Below, piece by piece: positions 31,786 to 41,593 of a stretch of 64,000 nt of DNA (the first letter of the stretch is position 1; every line of letters begins with the position of its first letter). A program made the position numbers and the translations under genes. The notes under the pieces were generated by a model. It did no database searches. It worked only from the letters and a program-made list of their open reading frames with translations, and had not been told where the DNA came from. This stretch comes from Phymatolithon calcareum (lineage: Eukaryota; Rhodophyta; Florideophyceae; Hapalidiales): contig OZ345377.1 in NCBI GenBank assembly GCA_977006965.1, forward strand, positions 744,001-808,000, read 5' to 3'.

Positions 31786-33235
31786 AAATACTGAGGGAGA
31801 CAAAAATTGCCGCCTGCGTGAGGTGGGAGAAGTTTCATCGTGGCCGGTAGTGCGGCGAGAATCGCTCCTACGCCCGCTCAGAAAATCATTTCCGTTTGAC
31901 ATTTTCATCTCTTCTCACGAATCAGACACAATTTTGCCCGGAGGAGGATGTCGGCAATCTGTGAGTCACCGGGGATACATCAAATTTGCCTGATCTCCGG
32001 CGATGCACAGAAAAAAAAGTTAGCGTCTTTTATCTTTTTCTCCACGTGAGTTTCCGTGCGAACAGTCACTCTGCAAATTTGTGAGGGTCACGGTTTTCTT
32101 CATAACCGGAGAGGTCGGTTGCTCCGGCGTTACGGTAAGGTCGTTCATTGTCAGTGCTTTAGCGAATGCTTTAACCTCACCGCTGAGGCGACCCATGAAC
32201 GGAGTACCTCTCCCTCTTTCTTCCAATGATGTGAGCTTTGGGTACAGATCGACGTCCTGACGATATAAGGAGCAGCTTGAACGCACATCGAAGGCAGAAG
32301 CCATCTTCTTCGTGAACGAGCTTAATCCCAAAGGTGAACCTTCTCGTCCCTATTACTGTAGAAGCCGGGAAACCAAGGGCCACCAAGACGGTGACAGCTT
32401 CAATGAGAAGATTGGGAGGAAGTTGACAATTTATTTAATCGCTTCCCGATAGTGAATGCTACTGCTACTTGGGGTTGGCAACCCTTGTTCTATGTGCTGT
32501 ACAAAGGTCAGAGAAGAGAACTAAAGGCACCTACCGTGAGGCGGTCGAAAACGCCAAGACGGTTTCCATTCACCTCGTGGTCACGAAAAGCCTCAAATTC
32601 CCATCTCGTCAGTAGATGTTGTGGCGTATTGAAGGGAATTAAGCCGGAAGAAAAACATAGCTGGAGGGATAGCCTAGAGTGCGCACACGAAGGAAAGCCA
32701 ATATCCGTACGAGAGTATATCAGCCAGGGTATTCTACTGCTCTTCGTTCCAGCGCCGAAATGACTGAACAAAGGAATCTTCGCTCACGTTTGCTGAGCTT
32801 GCACGGCAAGCAAATTGTATAAGGTCTAGGTCGATTTCAACGGCACTTCGATAAAGTGAAGAATCCCGATAATTACGCTGCAGATTCTTTTAAGAATTAC
32901 AACCACAAGTAGATTGCAAATCACGAAATGGATGAACTTGCTTCCACCTGCAGCCCCATTTTGACGGAGTTAGAGATTGAACGCAAAAAGCGACAGACAA
33001 AAGCAAGTTCAAGAACGATGGCGTATCGTTAAGTGAAGGTCACGGAATACAAGAACGCACACAGCAATATCGACGCCGAATAAAGCTTAGTGTGCACGAT
33101 TGAGCGTGGTGCCGAGGAGCCTGGTATGCGTTCATGATGGAAAAAGGGACGCAGAAGAAAGCGATTTAGACTCACCTGATACTTTATGAGGCATTTGTGC
33201 TGCAAAGGCAGCGAGTCCTCGTTGCTGAGAGAGAG
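31786..33235. other. decayed repeat DNA, no gene
   Basis: Minus frames at 32771-32508, 32386-32177 and 32331-32020 are fragments without a recognised family. The plus strand at 32763-32890 resembles 59708-59850 (shared CTGAACAAAG, AATCTTC and CACGG-x-AAGCAA words), indicating an old dispersed repeat. Confidence 0.35.
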
Positions 33236-33445
33236 AACAGAAGGAGATGAGAGAAGGTAATGAGATGACCAGCTACCGTGAGCATCCTAAATGGTTTCCA
33301 ACCAGGGTCATCCATTTGAAGGACGGCAGCTGAAGATTTGGTGCTTAGAGATATTGATGTTAAGCTCCTCGAAGGTCTGCACTTTGTGCAGCCTTGAGCT
33401 GATGTGACATCAAGTACCACTCGTATCTGTTTAAGTCTACTGTAG
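33236..33445 (-). repeat. dispersed repeat G, copy 2 (inverted)
   Basis: The reverse complement matches 21060-21255 and 47610-47811, including CAGATACGAGT, TGATGTCACA, CAAAGTGCAGACCTTCGA and the end TAGCTGGTCATCTCATTACC. The first 60 bases of the family are missing. Confidence 0.6.
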
Positions 33446-33627
33446 CAGCAAGGGTGTGGATTTGTGCTAGGAAAAGTTCAAAACCCGCAACAAAGAAGAA
33501 ACGCCTGGATACGTGTTGGCATTTCCTGAAAAGAAAGCGACATTTGCTTACTTTTTAGGTGCTACAGGACTCAAAACGTTGTATTGACGAGACAAGTTTG
33601 AGTTTGCAAATTTTCAACTGTCTATCC

Positions 33628-35697
33628 CTATGGCGCAGTTCGGAAAACGACACACTTGCCATCTTTCCTCCCTTCAATTTGTACATTACCCACGACATTC
33701 CCGAGAATGTTTCGGAGCTGATAACGGGAGAAGTATATCCGCACGCATCGTCCACGAACCTCTGAACTCTGATTTCCGTGCAATGTTTCATGGCCGATGC
33801 CAGACATGCCACTTTCAATGTAGTACGGCTTTAGAGCTGATGCGGAAAACTTTGGAATGCCGAACATCGTAATATTCTTGACGCCCATGCTAGTCACAAA
33901 TTCGGGAGTAAATCCACTCATATCTACCATCCCGACGCGTAAAGGTCCTGTCCTCAGTGTCACGGAATTTGTGAACGCTGTGTCACCCCTTGGGCCAACT
34001 TCGAAAGTTTGCAGCGCGGTCGAGTTACCGAAATTGAAATCGCAATCTGCGAACGCTGAGAGACATGCGTCGGAATTCCCAACTATTTCGTCGAACGGAA
34101 AAGGAGAGGAGACGGCTGGGAGCGGTGTCTGTGTTGGGGTTATTGGGACAGATATAGCGGAAGAGCTTGTCGACAACGAAGGCTGCGGTAAAGATTGAGA
34201 GGGAATTGACAATGTTGTTGCCGACATTGACGCAGAAGCTGATGACGATTGGGATGGTATCGGTTGCGAAGTTGGTTCCCGTGAAGCGATAGCAGAGCTC
34301 TTTATGTCTGAAGAGGATTGAGAAATTTCAGGAGTGGTTGCAAAAGAAGGGTCTGGACTTTCGAACACGAAAGGTGATGGGGAAGCGCTTGGAGTGGCGG
34401 AAACGGTTGCGGACGCGGAAATGCTTGGGGAGACCGAAAAGCTTGGAGTTGGCGTCATGCTTAGAGCTGAGGAAACACTTGGTGCTGCAGAAATACTTGG
34501 GGTTGCGGACATGCTAGGAGATGGGGAGCTGCTTGAACTTTGTGACGTTCTTGGCGTTGGAGAAGCGCTCGCAGTTTGGGAAACGATTGGGGTTGGGGTA
34601 ATGTGCGGGCTTGATGGCATGCCGAAGGATACGGAAATGATGGGCGTTACAGAAAAGGTTGGAGACGGGGTAGCACTCCGTGTCGGGGAAGCACTTGGAG
34701 ACGGGGAAGTGGTTGCGGTCCGAGATGCACTTGTCGTAGGAGAAATAACAGAACTGCTGGGAGATGTAGAAGTACTCTGAGCGGGGGAGACGGAGGGCTC
34801 TAATGAAGCACTTGGAGAGGCTGAAGAACTTGGATTCACTGACGTGCTGGGCGAGGGACTTGCGCTTCCTGGAAAAGCTGAACTGCTTGGAGGCGATGAC
34901 GCGATTGAAGCGGGAGCGGAGATCTGTGAAGGACTTGGGCTTTGGGATATTGGAGGCGAAATCACTAGACCCGATGACGGTTTGGGGTGTGTGAATTGAG
35001 TTGGCGCTCTCTGTTGCGTTTTCCCTGATGACTTTCGGCCCGTCAGCCCTGCCTTCGGTGACGGCGACGGAGGGGGCGCATCAGCAGCGTCGCAAGCTGC
35101 TTTCGCAGCCTCGGGAGCTTTCGTATCAAGATTTGTGAAATCGGTGTTGAGGAAAAATTCAGGCGCGGTTGCGGCGACGGTCAGAAATGAAATTTCAGTA
35201 AAGCGACCGACACCAATGGTAACAATGGAGATACCTGCTTCTTTGATCGTGGAGAGCGGGTTCGTGCCAGTTTCTGACTGCGCACCGTCTGTGACGAGCA
35301 TAATCTGCCTCCGACCGGATTCCTTATTAAGGATGTCGGCACAGAGAGAGAGACCGGCGAAGATGTTGGTAAAGAATTTGAATCGCCGCTCTGCTGTCAC
35401 GGCGCTAGTGAATGTAGCGAGATCCGTTGTGGCATTGGAGATGATTTCAACTTCTGAAGAGAAGGCGACGGCGGAAAATGAGATTCTGCTTGGCGAGCGC
35501 GCCGTGAGATTTCGCACCGTATCCACAACAAATGCTTGAATCTGTGTGTAGCGCGTCGTATCCAAAGAGCCCGACTGGTCTAGCGCGAAACATAATGCAT
35601 TGAGGCGGCATTGTGCGTTGACGGATGAAATAAGAGTGAAGAGAACGATGAGAATGCGAGTTCGGCAATATCGCGGTCTCATCGCTTCGACAATCAT
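33628..35697 (-). CDS. secreted vWA-domain protein with Ser/Pro-rich stalk (689 aa)
   Basis: A signal peptide follows the start (RTRILIVLFTLISSVNA, then QC). A von Willebrand factor A domain comes next. Its metal site is complete: DQSGS at about residue 40, a threonine in FFTNIFAGL, and VTDG in IMLVTDGAQ. From about residue 235 to 530 the chain is almost entirely Ser, Pro, Ala, Thr and Val in SPSPSAS-type repeats, like a glycosylated wall-protein stalk. A C-terminal globular part (about 540-689) includes VGMVDMSGFTPEFV and is not recognised. The likely place is the cell surface or extracellular matrix, with adhesion as an inferred role. ATG 35697 was chosen because the TATA box lies at 35759-35767 and the signal peptide begins at this ATG or at 35682. 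The ATG at 35883 is upstream of the TATA. Confidence 0.85.
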   Translation of the reverse strand: MIVEAMRPRYCRTRILIVLFTLISSVNAQCRLNALCFALDQSGSLDTTRYTQIQAFVVDTVRNLTARSPSRISFSAVAFSSEVEIISNATTDLATFTSAVTAERRFKFFTNIFAGLSLCADILNKESGRRQIMLVTDGAQSETGTNPLSTIKEAGISIVTIGVGRFTEISFLTVAATAPEFFLNTDFTNLDTKAPEAAKAACDAADAPPPSPSPKAGLTGRKSSGKTQQRAPTQFTHPKPSSGLVISPPISQSPSPSQISAPASIASSPPSSSAFPGSASPSPSTSVNPSSSASPSASLEPSVSPAQSTSTSPSSSVISPTTSASRTATTSPSPSASPTRSATPSPTFSVTPIISVSFGMPSSPHITPTPIVSQTASASPTPRTSQSSSSSPSPSMSATPSISAAPSVSSALSMTPTPSFSVSPSISASATVSATPSASPSPFVFESPDPSFATTPEISQSSSDIKSSAIASREPTSQPIPSQSSSASASMSATTLSIPSQSLPQPSLSTSSSAISVPITPTQTPLPAVSSPFPFDEIVGNSDACLSAFADCDFNFGNSTALQTFEVGPRGDTAFTNSVTLRTGPLRVGMVDMSGFTPEFVTSMGVKNITMFGIPKFSASALKPYYIESGMSGIGHETLHGNQSSEVRGRCVRIYFSRYQLRNILGNVVGNVQIEGRKDGKCVVFRTAP

Positions 35698-35758
35698 AGC
35701 GAATGTGGAGACAGGGTTTACCGTTCTTTCACGGAGACGAATGAGGGAAAATGACAAA

Positions 35759-35767
35759 CTATATAAG
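35759..35767 (-). promoter_or_regulatory. TATA box of the vWA gene
   Basis: CTTATATAG on the minus strand, about 62 bp before the ATG at 35697. It places transcription start at about 35730 and decides against the upstream ATG at 35883. Confidence 0.55.
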
Positions 35768-36398
35768 CTGAGAGGGCGTAGCGGTTTGTAAATCTTAAAG
35801 CGATTTTGTATACTTCTGCGGAACTCTTGGGTTTTACGCGTGACGAAAAGCGGAGGAACTGTAAACAATTTAAATGCGCTCATCGCTCAGGGCCACAGAG
35901 CGTTTTCGCTTATTGTTCCTCCTCTCATAGAATCCGTGAGGGAAGCCGATTTCTGCGGGTCATTATGGAGACGTAGATTGCGATGCGGACTAAGCCAAGT
36001 TGGGTAATTATGCAGATAAATAGCCTTTCATCACCTGTAAAGAGCGAAAAAGCGAGTAGTGTGAACCGATATAAAATCGCTGAGGGCAGAGCGTGATATT
36101 GACAGCAATTATGTGCTTTAGGTGACGCACCACGAAGCGTGCCAGAGCAAAATCTTGTCCATTTGCGTAGACAGGACTCCAGTGATGGCTGGACTCTTCT
36201 TTCAACCAGTGCTCACAAATGTGACCGGCAATGAATTTCCGTGAAACTTGGTGCAACGCTCTGCGCAAATGCAAGTTGCAAAAGGTTTACAGTTGCTACA
36301 CTGGATTCCTTCTCTCTTAAAAACAAGCTATGAGGAAGTTGTGCGTTCCGTAGGGTTATCGCGAGCTAGACTGATCGGAAAAATCGCTGTCAAAATAT
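35768..36398. other. intergenic
   Basis: No gene is supported. The minus frame 36274-36008 (88 codons) has no recognised product. Confidence 0.35.
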
Positions 36399-36893
36399 TC
36401 AGTTCCACTTCATTTCAAGTTTTTCGACTTGCGGATCAGCGGCTAAGGTCACAGATTCAAATTTGTTAATTAAACTTTGAACACCATTCAGATGTTCAAC
36501 GTCAGGGACCGCCTTCGGACTTGGAGTGAATACTTGGAATCGGAAAGAATGAGATGTAGGGGACCTAGACGCATGACATGCACGGGAGTCTGCTCTTTTC
36601 CCGGTATACAGCTCCCACATCTTCTTCTCTCGCTTGTCAACAACATTGACAAGATATCGGGTGTAGAAGTCGAGGTTGTCGTCACTTCTTTTGCGCGTGA
36701 TACCGCTTCGACGAGTGAGGGCCTTCATTACACGGCCAAAGTGCCCGACTTGAGCGGGAGCAGAGACTGTACTCCGTCGAGCAGCACGTGCCGAACGGTC
36801 GGTGATGCTGCTTGCGGTGTTCTGAGTTTTGGGAAGTTGCAAGTGGGTGTCCTTGTTGGTGGAGCAAGGTGCCCAGACACTCGGAGAAACCAT
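36399..36893 (-). CDS. hypothetical basic protein (164 aa)
   Basis: ATG at 36893; intact 164-codon ORF. It has basic clusters (RSARAARRS, RRSGITRKRSDDN, DKREKKMW) and a helical-looking C-terminus, NKFESVTLAADPQVEKLEM. There are no Cys pairs, membrane segments or family motifs that I recognise. The start context is poor and no TATA is seen. The minus strand reads more protein-like than the plus-strand ORF over the same bases. It could be a real gene or a transposon remnant. Confidence 0.35.
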   Translation of the reverse strand: MVSPSVWAPCSTNKDTHLQLPKTQNTASSITDRSARAARRSTVSAPAQVGHFGRVMKALTRRSGITRKRSDDNLDFYTRYLVNVVDKREKKMWELYTGKRADSRACHASRSPTSHSFRFQVFTPSPKAVPDVEHLNGVQSLINKFESVTLAADPQVEKLEMKWN

Positions 36894-36993
36894 CGGAAGA
36901 ACTGTGCGTTGTCACTGCTGGACAGCTATGCCTTCACAGGGTGCGCGTCAAGCTCTAGAAAACGCAGGGCGTTATCAATGATGGATTAATAAG

Positions 36994-37028
36994 GAAGGAG
37001 CAGCAAGTATGATACTTGCTGCTCCTTC
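36994..37028. repeat. perfect 16-bp hairpin, 3-nt loop
   Basis: GAAGGAGCAGCAAGTA, TGA, then the exact complement. It lies in intergenic DNA upstream of the 164-aa ORF. Confidence 0.85.
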
Positions 37029-37721
37029 GCTATTGTATGACAAATATTTGATCAATCATAGAACGTTGATGTTCTCTTATACGCTCCAAGTTTGAATTCT
37101 TGAAGGCTGTGTTAAAAGTGGATCATTGCAATTGAAACTTTTGATAACAAGAATGCGGTATAGACCAGTATCTTTCCACCGGAAGTGAGCCTTGTGTTTC
37201 CACATTTCTAGCTCACTTGTTGGATGAGAATTTGCTTATAGAAAACGATACCATACGAGAGTGTACAAGTTCAAAAAGACGCTCCCGCTGAGTCTTACAA
37301 TTGTAACTGAGGGCACTAAATAAGACCTCTTCCTTGGGGTCCAGCACCGCAGTTATGCGTATTGGCTTGGTTGCCATTTCGATGCTTCTGGGGTGCCCTA
37401 TTTATGCCCTCGGGAAAGCACCTTCTCCCTTCTACTTGTAAAGTGCAGTGCCTGTTATGAGGACACGTAATATTGCGTGTCTGTTTCTAGAAAAAGAGTA
37501 CGCTGGCACTTGCAACTATTTGAGTGATGTTCACGGAATTTAACCGTGTCTAACCCCATCAACTTAAGCAGTTGTTTCATAATGCTGGTTGCACAGTATT
37601 TCGATTGTATTACTAATTGCCACTCTATTTTATGGACTGATTTCTATGATGAATGCCTAAGATACGTTCTGCGTTGCCTCAGCGCTCTCCAGCTTGTTCA
37701 TGCTAACTGGACTTCGAAGCA
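37029..37721. repeat. intergenic with dispersed repeat H, copy 2
   Basis: Bases 37330-37570 resemble 20290-20520. No gene is seen in the remainder. Confidence 0.45.
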
Positions 37722-38015
37722 ATGCCCAAGATTTCAGTCACACCACCGCCTGCACTGCAGAGACAATGTCCTCCAGTGGGCGCAAGGATAGCTATCCGAA
37801 AACTGGACGACCTCGGTCGGCTAGACTGGTACATGAGCACCGTTGTTTGGGTGAATAACAGCAGCCAAATGCGCGTCTCCGTCGAATACTTTGACAACGA
37901 GCCACGAGAAACACTCTGTCCAAAGATGAGCAATGGGGGCTCGTGTCTAAACACCCCGCCCACGCGGTCGCTTCCCGTGCCGAAGCAAAACGGAAACTCA
38001 CACAAAAGGAGCTGA
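37722..38015 (+). CDS. small ORF with possible Tudor/SH3-like barrel (97 aa)
   Basis: ATG at 37722, 97 codons. Residues about 19-70 (VGARIAIRKLDDLGRL, DWYMSTVVWV, MRVSVEYFDNEPRETLC) have the strand pattern of a Tudor- or Royal-family barrel, in which a small domain reads chromatin marks. The match is by eye only. There is no promoter evidence. The surroundings are repeat-rich, so it may be a transposon fragment. Confidence 0.3.
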   Translation: MPKISVTPPPALQRQCPPVGARIAIRKLDDLGRLDWYMSTVVWVNNSSQMRVSVEYFDNEPRETLCPKMSNGGSCLNTPPTRSLPVPKQNGNSHKRS

Positions 38016-38319
38016 AACCCGTCTGTCTAGAAGCCGAAGAGCTTGGGAACACACGGCAAAATGCAGTCGGTAGACGGCGACCCCTTAGTCCCTGTCAAGC
38101 TCCGTGTCTTAATTGCCTTGTCCCACTTTCAAGACCTCAAACGGATTCTGACCTATGGAAAACAATTCTCAGGTCTCCGTCTCCATCTTTTTGGCTCCTC
38201 TGTTGTATCAACTCACCTATAAGGCTGTGAATCATGGAAGTTGACAGAACCAATGCGGGAGATACTCAATAGGTAGTTTTTCCTGTCCTGTAATGCACGC
38301 ACTCGCGCGCGGCACAGGA
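38016..38319. other. intergenic
   Basis: No gene is seen. Confidence 0.35.
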
Positions 38320-38456
38320 TCCCTTCTGTTGCTGCGAAAGGACCCGTCCCGAAAGGGGCGAGCAGGAAGCAGAGAATGCACTCGGGAAGCAATAAGTTTC
38401 TCCACCAACCTTCGAATCGCTGCTAGCCCCATTAGGGGAAAAAGCAAAATGAATGA
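38320..38456 (+). mobile_element. LINE 3' end with TGAA tail, copy 1
   Basis: It contains GTCCCGAAAGGGGCGAGCAG, then TCGAATCGCTGCTAGCCCCA and GGGGAAAAAGCAAAATG, ending in tandem TGAA units. The same 3' region occurs at 38.73-38.79 kb and 40.15-40.33 kb. Confidence 0.6.
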
Positions 38457-38800
38457 ATGAATGAAGTTAACAGGTGCTAATATGCAATCGAAAATAACGG
38501 AGAGACCAATAGCCGACGAAGCCAGGACACCCACCATTGACGTAGTAATGCGGGCCAGAGACCTACAATGGATTTGGCACGAAGACATTGTTAGAATGGG
38601 CGAGCGGCGCCTGGTCCGCCAAGTGCTGCTACAATGCGTCAGACCAACGCCAGAATCAATATTTGGTGACGTACCTGGACTAGACGTGAAACCCGCAGTC
38701 AAACTCGCTAATGATAGGATATAATGGAAGAAACTTAGGCCCTCGAATCGCTGCTGGCCCCACTAGGGGAAAAGGCAGAATGAATGAATGAAAACGAATT
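38457..38800 (+). mobile_element. LINE C-terminal coding fragment with TGAA tail, copy 2
   Basis: It encodes RARDLQWIWHEDIVRMGERR, continuing LVRQVLLQCVRPTPESIFGD, the post-RT segment of a LINE. The frame stops near 38724. A 3' UTR, CCTCGAATCGCTGCTGGCC, and a TGAATGAATGAA tail follow. It is strongly 5' truncated. A TGAA microsatellite tail instead of poly(A) is known for some LINE clades such as RTE. Confidence 0.6.
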
Positions 38801-39495
38801 CAGTGCCGGAGAACGACTCAAAATATAAGACATCCTTAATCCTTATTCCAAAGGGGTGCGTCAAGTATGGCGAAAACGTTCTGTGGATCGTACGACCTTC
38901 ACGGTCTCATCCAATCGGTTTCGTGAGAGACACGTCCCGGACACTATAGTGCTCATTAGCGTCCACCGTCTACATGTCACAACTGTTCTACATGATCCAA
39001 CGCGTTTTATCATCATTGCAAATGGGCCCTGATTTGGAAAATATGTGCAGAAGACTCACGTGTAGAGAAATACGAATCAAGTAGGTCATGAGTAACCAGA
39101 CTGCGCTACCTCAGGAAACCGCTCGAACAGAGAGCCCTGTTACTTCTGTGAGGCGTTAGGAGCTTTTATATAAATCATTACATATCCCTATTGTACACGA
39201 TCGTCGCTTTTGCGCTGGTTACAAGACCTAGCCTTAAGGGTGTCATCAAGAATTCATATCTGCAGCTTCTACCACGTCGATGGAGTTCGTGACCCTCTCA
39301 TATCAACGCTGCAACAATCGACATCAACGAGGGTCACTGCTTGTTTTGAGCACATGTCCTGCTTATGAAGCTCGTGCATTTGTACAGCTATTCATTCGCG
39401 CTCTTCTACAGGGCACTCATTTCTAGAATATATTTGACATATGTTCGACCTAACATCTTCGCACTGGCCAGAAAGAACCCCTTTACATTCGAGTT
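38801..39495. other. intergenic
   Basis: No gene is seen. The ORF at 39365-39586 has no recognised product. Confidence 0.35.
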
Positions 39496-39612
39496 TTCAT
39501 ATTGGCGGGAAATTGTAGGTTTTTATTTTAGAAGCTCTCAACGCCGGCGTACGCCGACATCAGAGCAGCTTCGCATTGCGCTGTAACACTTCCAGGGAAG
39601 ACTACATCTTAT
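39496..39612 (-). repeat. 3' UTR fragment of the LINE family also at 58.0 kb
   Basis: AATTGTAGGTTTTTATTTTA, CAACGCCGGCG, ACGCCGACA and GGGAAGACTACA are shared with 58025-58130, where they follow a LINE C-terminal coding region on the minus strand. This copy is therefore a truncated LINE tail in minus orientation. Confidence 0.55.
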
Positions 39613-40026
39613 CATCCGGTTTTGAAGGCGTGCTGGGCAGATTATGCCCCGAAAAGCTCCAGTAGGCATCTAAAATAGCCCGAAATGTCATCATGTTGGG
39701 GATCTTAGGAGTGTTAATGAGGCCTTTCAAATAAACAACTAAACAGTTGAAAAAAATCATGTTGGGGAATAATTTGATCACTTTTTAGCCGGCGGGTGAC
39801 ATATCCCATGTCACCCCGCCGGCCGAAACGAAAAGCGGAAGTCTACTACCTCAAAACAGGGCTGATGTATAGGTTATCGCCTGAAACTTAGGGACCGACC
39901 ATGATGAGGAATCACGAGGGACGTCACAAGGGGCGTGATTTTGGTCCCGAGGGACCGAAAACACGCCCGCGCACTGGCGTCTGAAGGGTTGGAGGACAGT
40001 GAAAAGTGAAAACTACATCTGTAGTG
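39613..40026. other. intergenic with hairpins
   Basis: 39788-39823: GCCGGCG arms with one extra G, about 15 bp. Near 39934-39961: TTTTGGTCCC against GGGACCGAAAA. No gene is seen. Confidence 0.45.
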
Positions 40027-40116
40027 CTCCTTCGATGGGAGCCGCAAGCGTCAGCAGATCCGTTGGTAACTTTTAAATAAAAATCAACCTTTCTTCTTCT
40101 TCTCCTTCGATGGGAG
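40027..40116 (+). mobile_element. short CTT-tailed retroposon, copy C (60 bp)
   Basis: A 15-bp direct repeat, CTCCTTCGATGGGAG, at 40027-40041 and 40102-40116 flanks only 60 bp. That insert ends CCGTTGGTAACTTTTAAAT, AAAAA, spacer, CTTCTTCTT. It is an extremely 5'-truncated member of the family at 9.1 and 17.9 kb. Confidence 0.8.
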
Positions 40117-40149
40117 AATGAGGCACAGCTTTATACAACTGTGTAGACT

Positions 40150-40335
40150 GGCTTGTGGGTCCCGAAAGGGGCGAGCAGGATGCACAGAAGGAAGCGATAA
40201 GTGTCTTTACCAAAACTCCAAGTTGCGACATGGAACTGCGGCGTACTCTCCAACTTCAAGGATAGAATGGAAGAAAGTTAGACTCTCGAGTTGCTGCGAG
40301 CTCCATTTGGGGAAATGGCAAAATGAGTAAACGGC
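40150..40335 (+). mobile_element. LINE 3' end, copy 3 of the TGAA-tail family
   Basis: It shares GTCCCGAAAGGGGCGAGCAG and ATGGAAGAAA-x-TTAG with the two copies at 38.3-38.8 kb. The tail has decayed to AATGAGTAAA. Confidence 0.5.
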
Positions 40336-40739
40336 TTGTTTGCTTATCCTGCGCACTGTGGTATTTCTGCGTACTTCCAAAGGTAAAGCACCTCATCAAA
40401 CAGGCAATTGAAAATAACGGGAAGAACGATTCTTTAGGCCCACCGCTCCGGAGGGAGCGCACACTGTGCCCTGCGGTGGACCTGAAGACGTACTGAACTT
40501 GGATCAAGCTTCGATGTTCACTGGAAGTTTTAAGTTAACTATCGGGACACTTAGAGGCCGTGAATTCACAATGGTGTCACCTCTTAACTTCCATTTTATT
40601 TGTGTGCTGTGTTACCGGCCTGAGAGAGTATGATCAGTACAACTACGGTAAAGTTTGTAGATATGGAACAAATAGACTACCAGTTTCTCAATCCCGCTTT
40701 CTTCGGTTTGCTACTGTAGTTGTTAGGAATATTAAATCT
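40336..40739. other. intergenic
   Basis: No gene is seen. Confidence 0.35.
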
Positions 40740-41593
40740 CTAGTGTCTATTTGACGGCCCCCTCAGTTGAGGGCGATTTGAAAGCTCGGAAAAACCCACA
40801 AAGCAAATTCTAAACAGATCTCTCATGTCATATTCGTAAAGCCTGGCTTATCTTCCGTGCGAGGATTTTCCAAACTACTATCTTAAATTCGCCTCGTTCG
40901 GCGCTAGCAACGAAAATAGGCTGGTCACTTAAAAGTACCAGACCTGCCATTCCAGGAGAAAAGCACCGGCCGCGCGTGGCCGTTACATCAGTACAAACAA
41001 AGGTAGCATCGATAAACGGTCTCGCAGAGTGCTCCAGACTATAGGGAGCCTTTTCGAAGCCAAAAAAGGTAAGTGGTATCGTTCAGAATGTACTCGTGGA
41101 AAAAATCAATGGTCGCGCGAGCATGTCACATCGCGTGAAATGGGTTCTAATTCGTCATCATTTGAAGAAGACTAAGATTAAGACAGTCAATATTGTCAAC
41201 GCCAAGGCAGAGAACGCTGACGATGACATATCAGACGCTCAGCAGCTTGAACTGAGCGAATACCGGCAAAGCGCGGTACCGCCCAGACTGCTTATCCTTG
41301 CGAATCTTCATCGCGAAACGCCTGTTTATCCTCTAAAGTCGAGATCACATGCTCATCAGAAGGACACACAAGCTTCGATAAAACCTTCAGAAGCTCTAAA
41401 CACCCTCTTCCGAGCTCTCTCGCCTAAGTCTTACAGGACCCTAGGGACCAACTATCGCACCGGGAACTTTTTGTCATTACGCCCGACCACGAGCCGCATA
41501 ATAGCGTTCATTGAGTGCCAAGGTACAAGCGGAAAGTTCTATGTTCGTTTGAGGTACGATTTTCCTCTCAGTTGTGGAAACTTCGCACTCTAA
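40740..41593 (+). mobile_element. TIR DNA transposon of unrecognised family, copy 2 (left part)
   Basis: It begins CTAGTGTCTAT, TTGACGG, then CCCTCAGTTGAGGG, the end structure seen at 4193 and 8922. An ORF region starting just inside matches the minus-strand protein of copy 1. I found no matching right end downstream. It may have been lost before the LINE insertion at 42.4 kb. Confidence 0.6.
40800..41593 (+). pseudogene. unknown transposon protein, copy 2
   Basis: The open part, about 41058-41593, reads GAFSKPKKVSGIVQNVLVEK, then HRVKWVLI, KTKIKTVNIVNAKAEN and the end FYVRLRYDFPLSCGNFAL. Upstream of GAFS an in-frame TAG replaces a tyrosine codon of copy 1, so this copy is also broken, at a different place. 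Still upstream, SVQTKVASI and similar words continue the match. The protein is unplaced. A V-x-G-x-V, V-x-W pattern suggests a small beta domain, but that is speculative. Confidence 0.55.

Noticed and set aside
34334-34780. Plus-strand ORF rich in Gly, Glu and Leu
   Set aside because: It is the antisense shadow of the SPSPSAS-type repeats of the vWA protein.
35698-35883. Longer vWA ORF starting at 35883
   Set aside because: That ATG is upstream of the TATA box at 35759-35767 and would put about 60 residues in front of a clear signal peptide.
36994-37028. Hairpin as a bacterial-type terminator or histone 3' stem-loop
   Set aside because: The host is eukaryotic, no U-run follows, and the stem does not match the histone consensus.
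37722-38015. Firm assignment as a Tudor protein
   Set aside because: Only a strand-pattern resemblance by eye; kept as a low-confidence small ORF.
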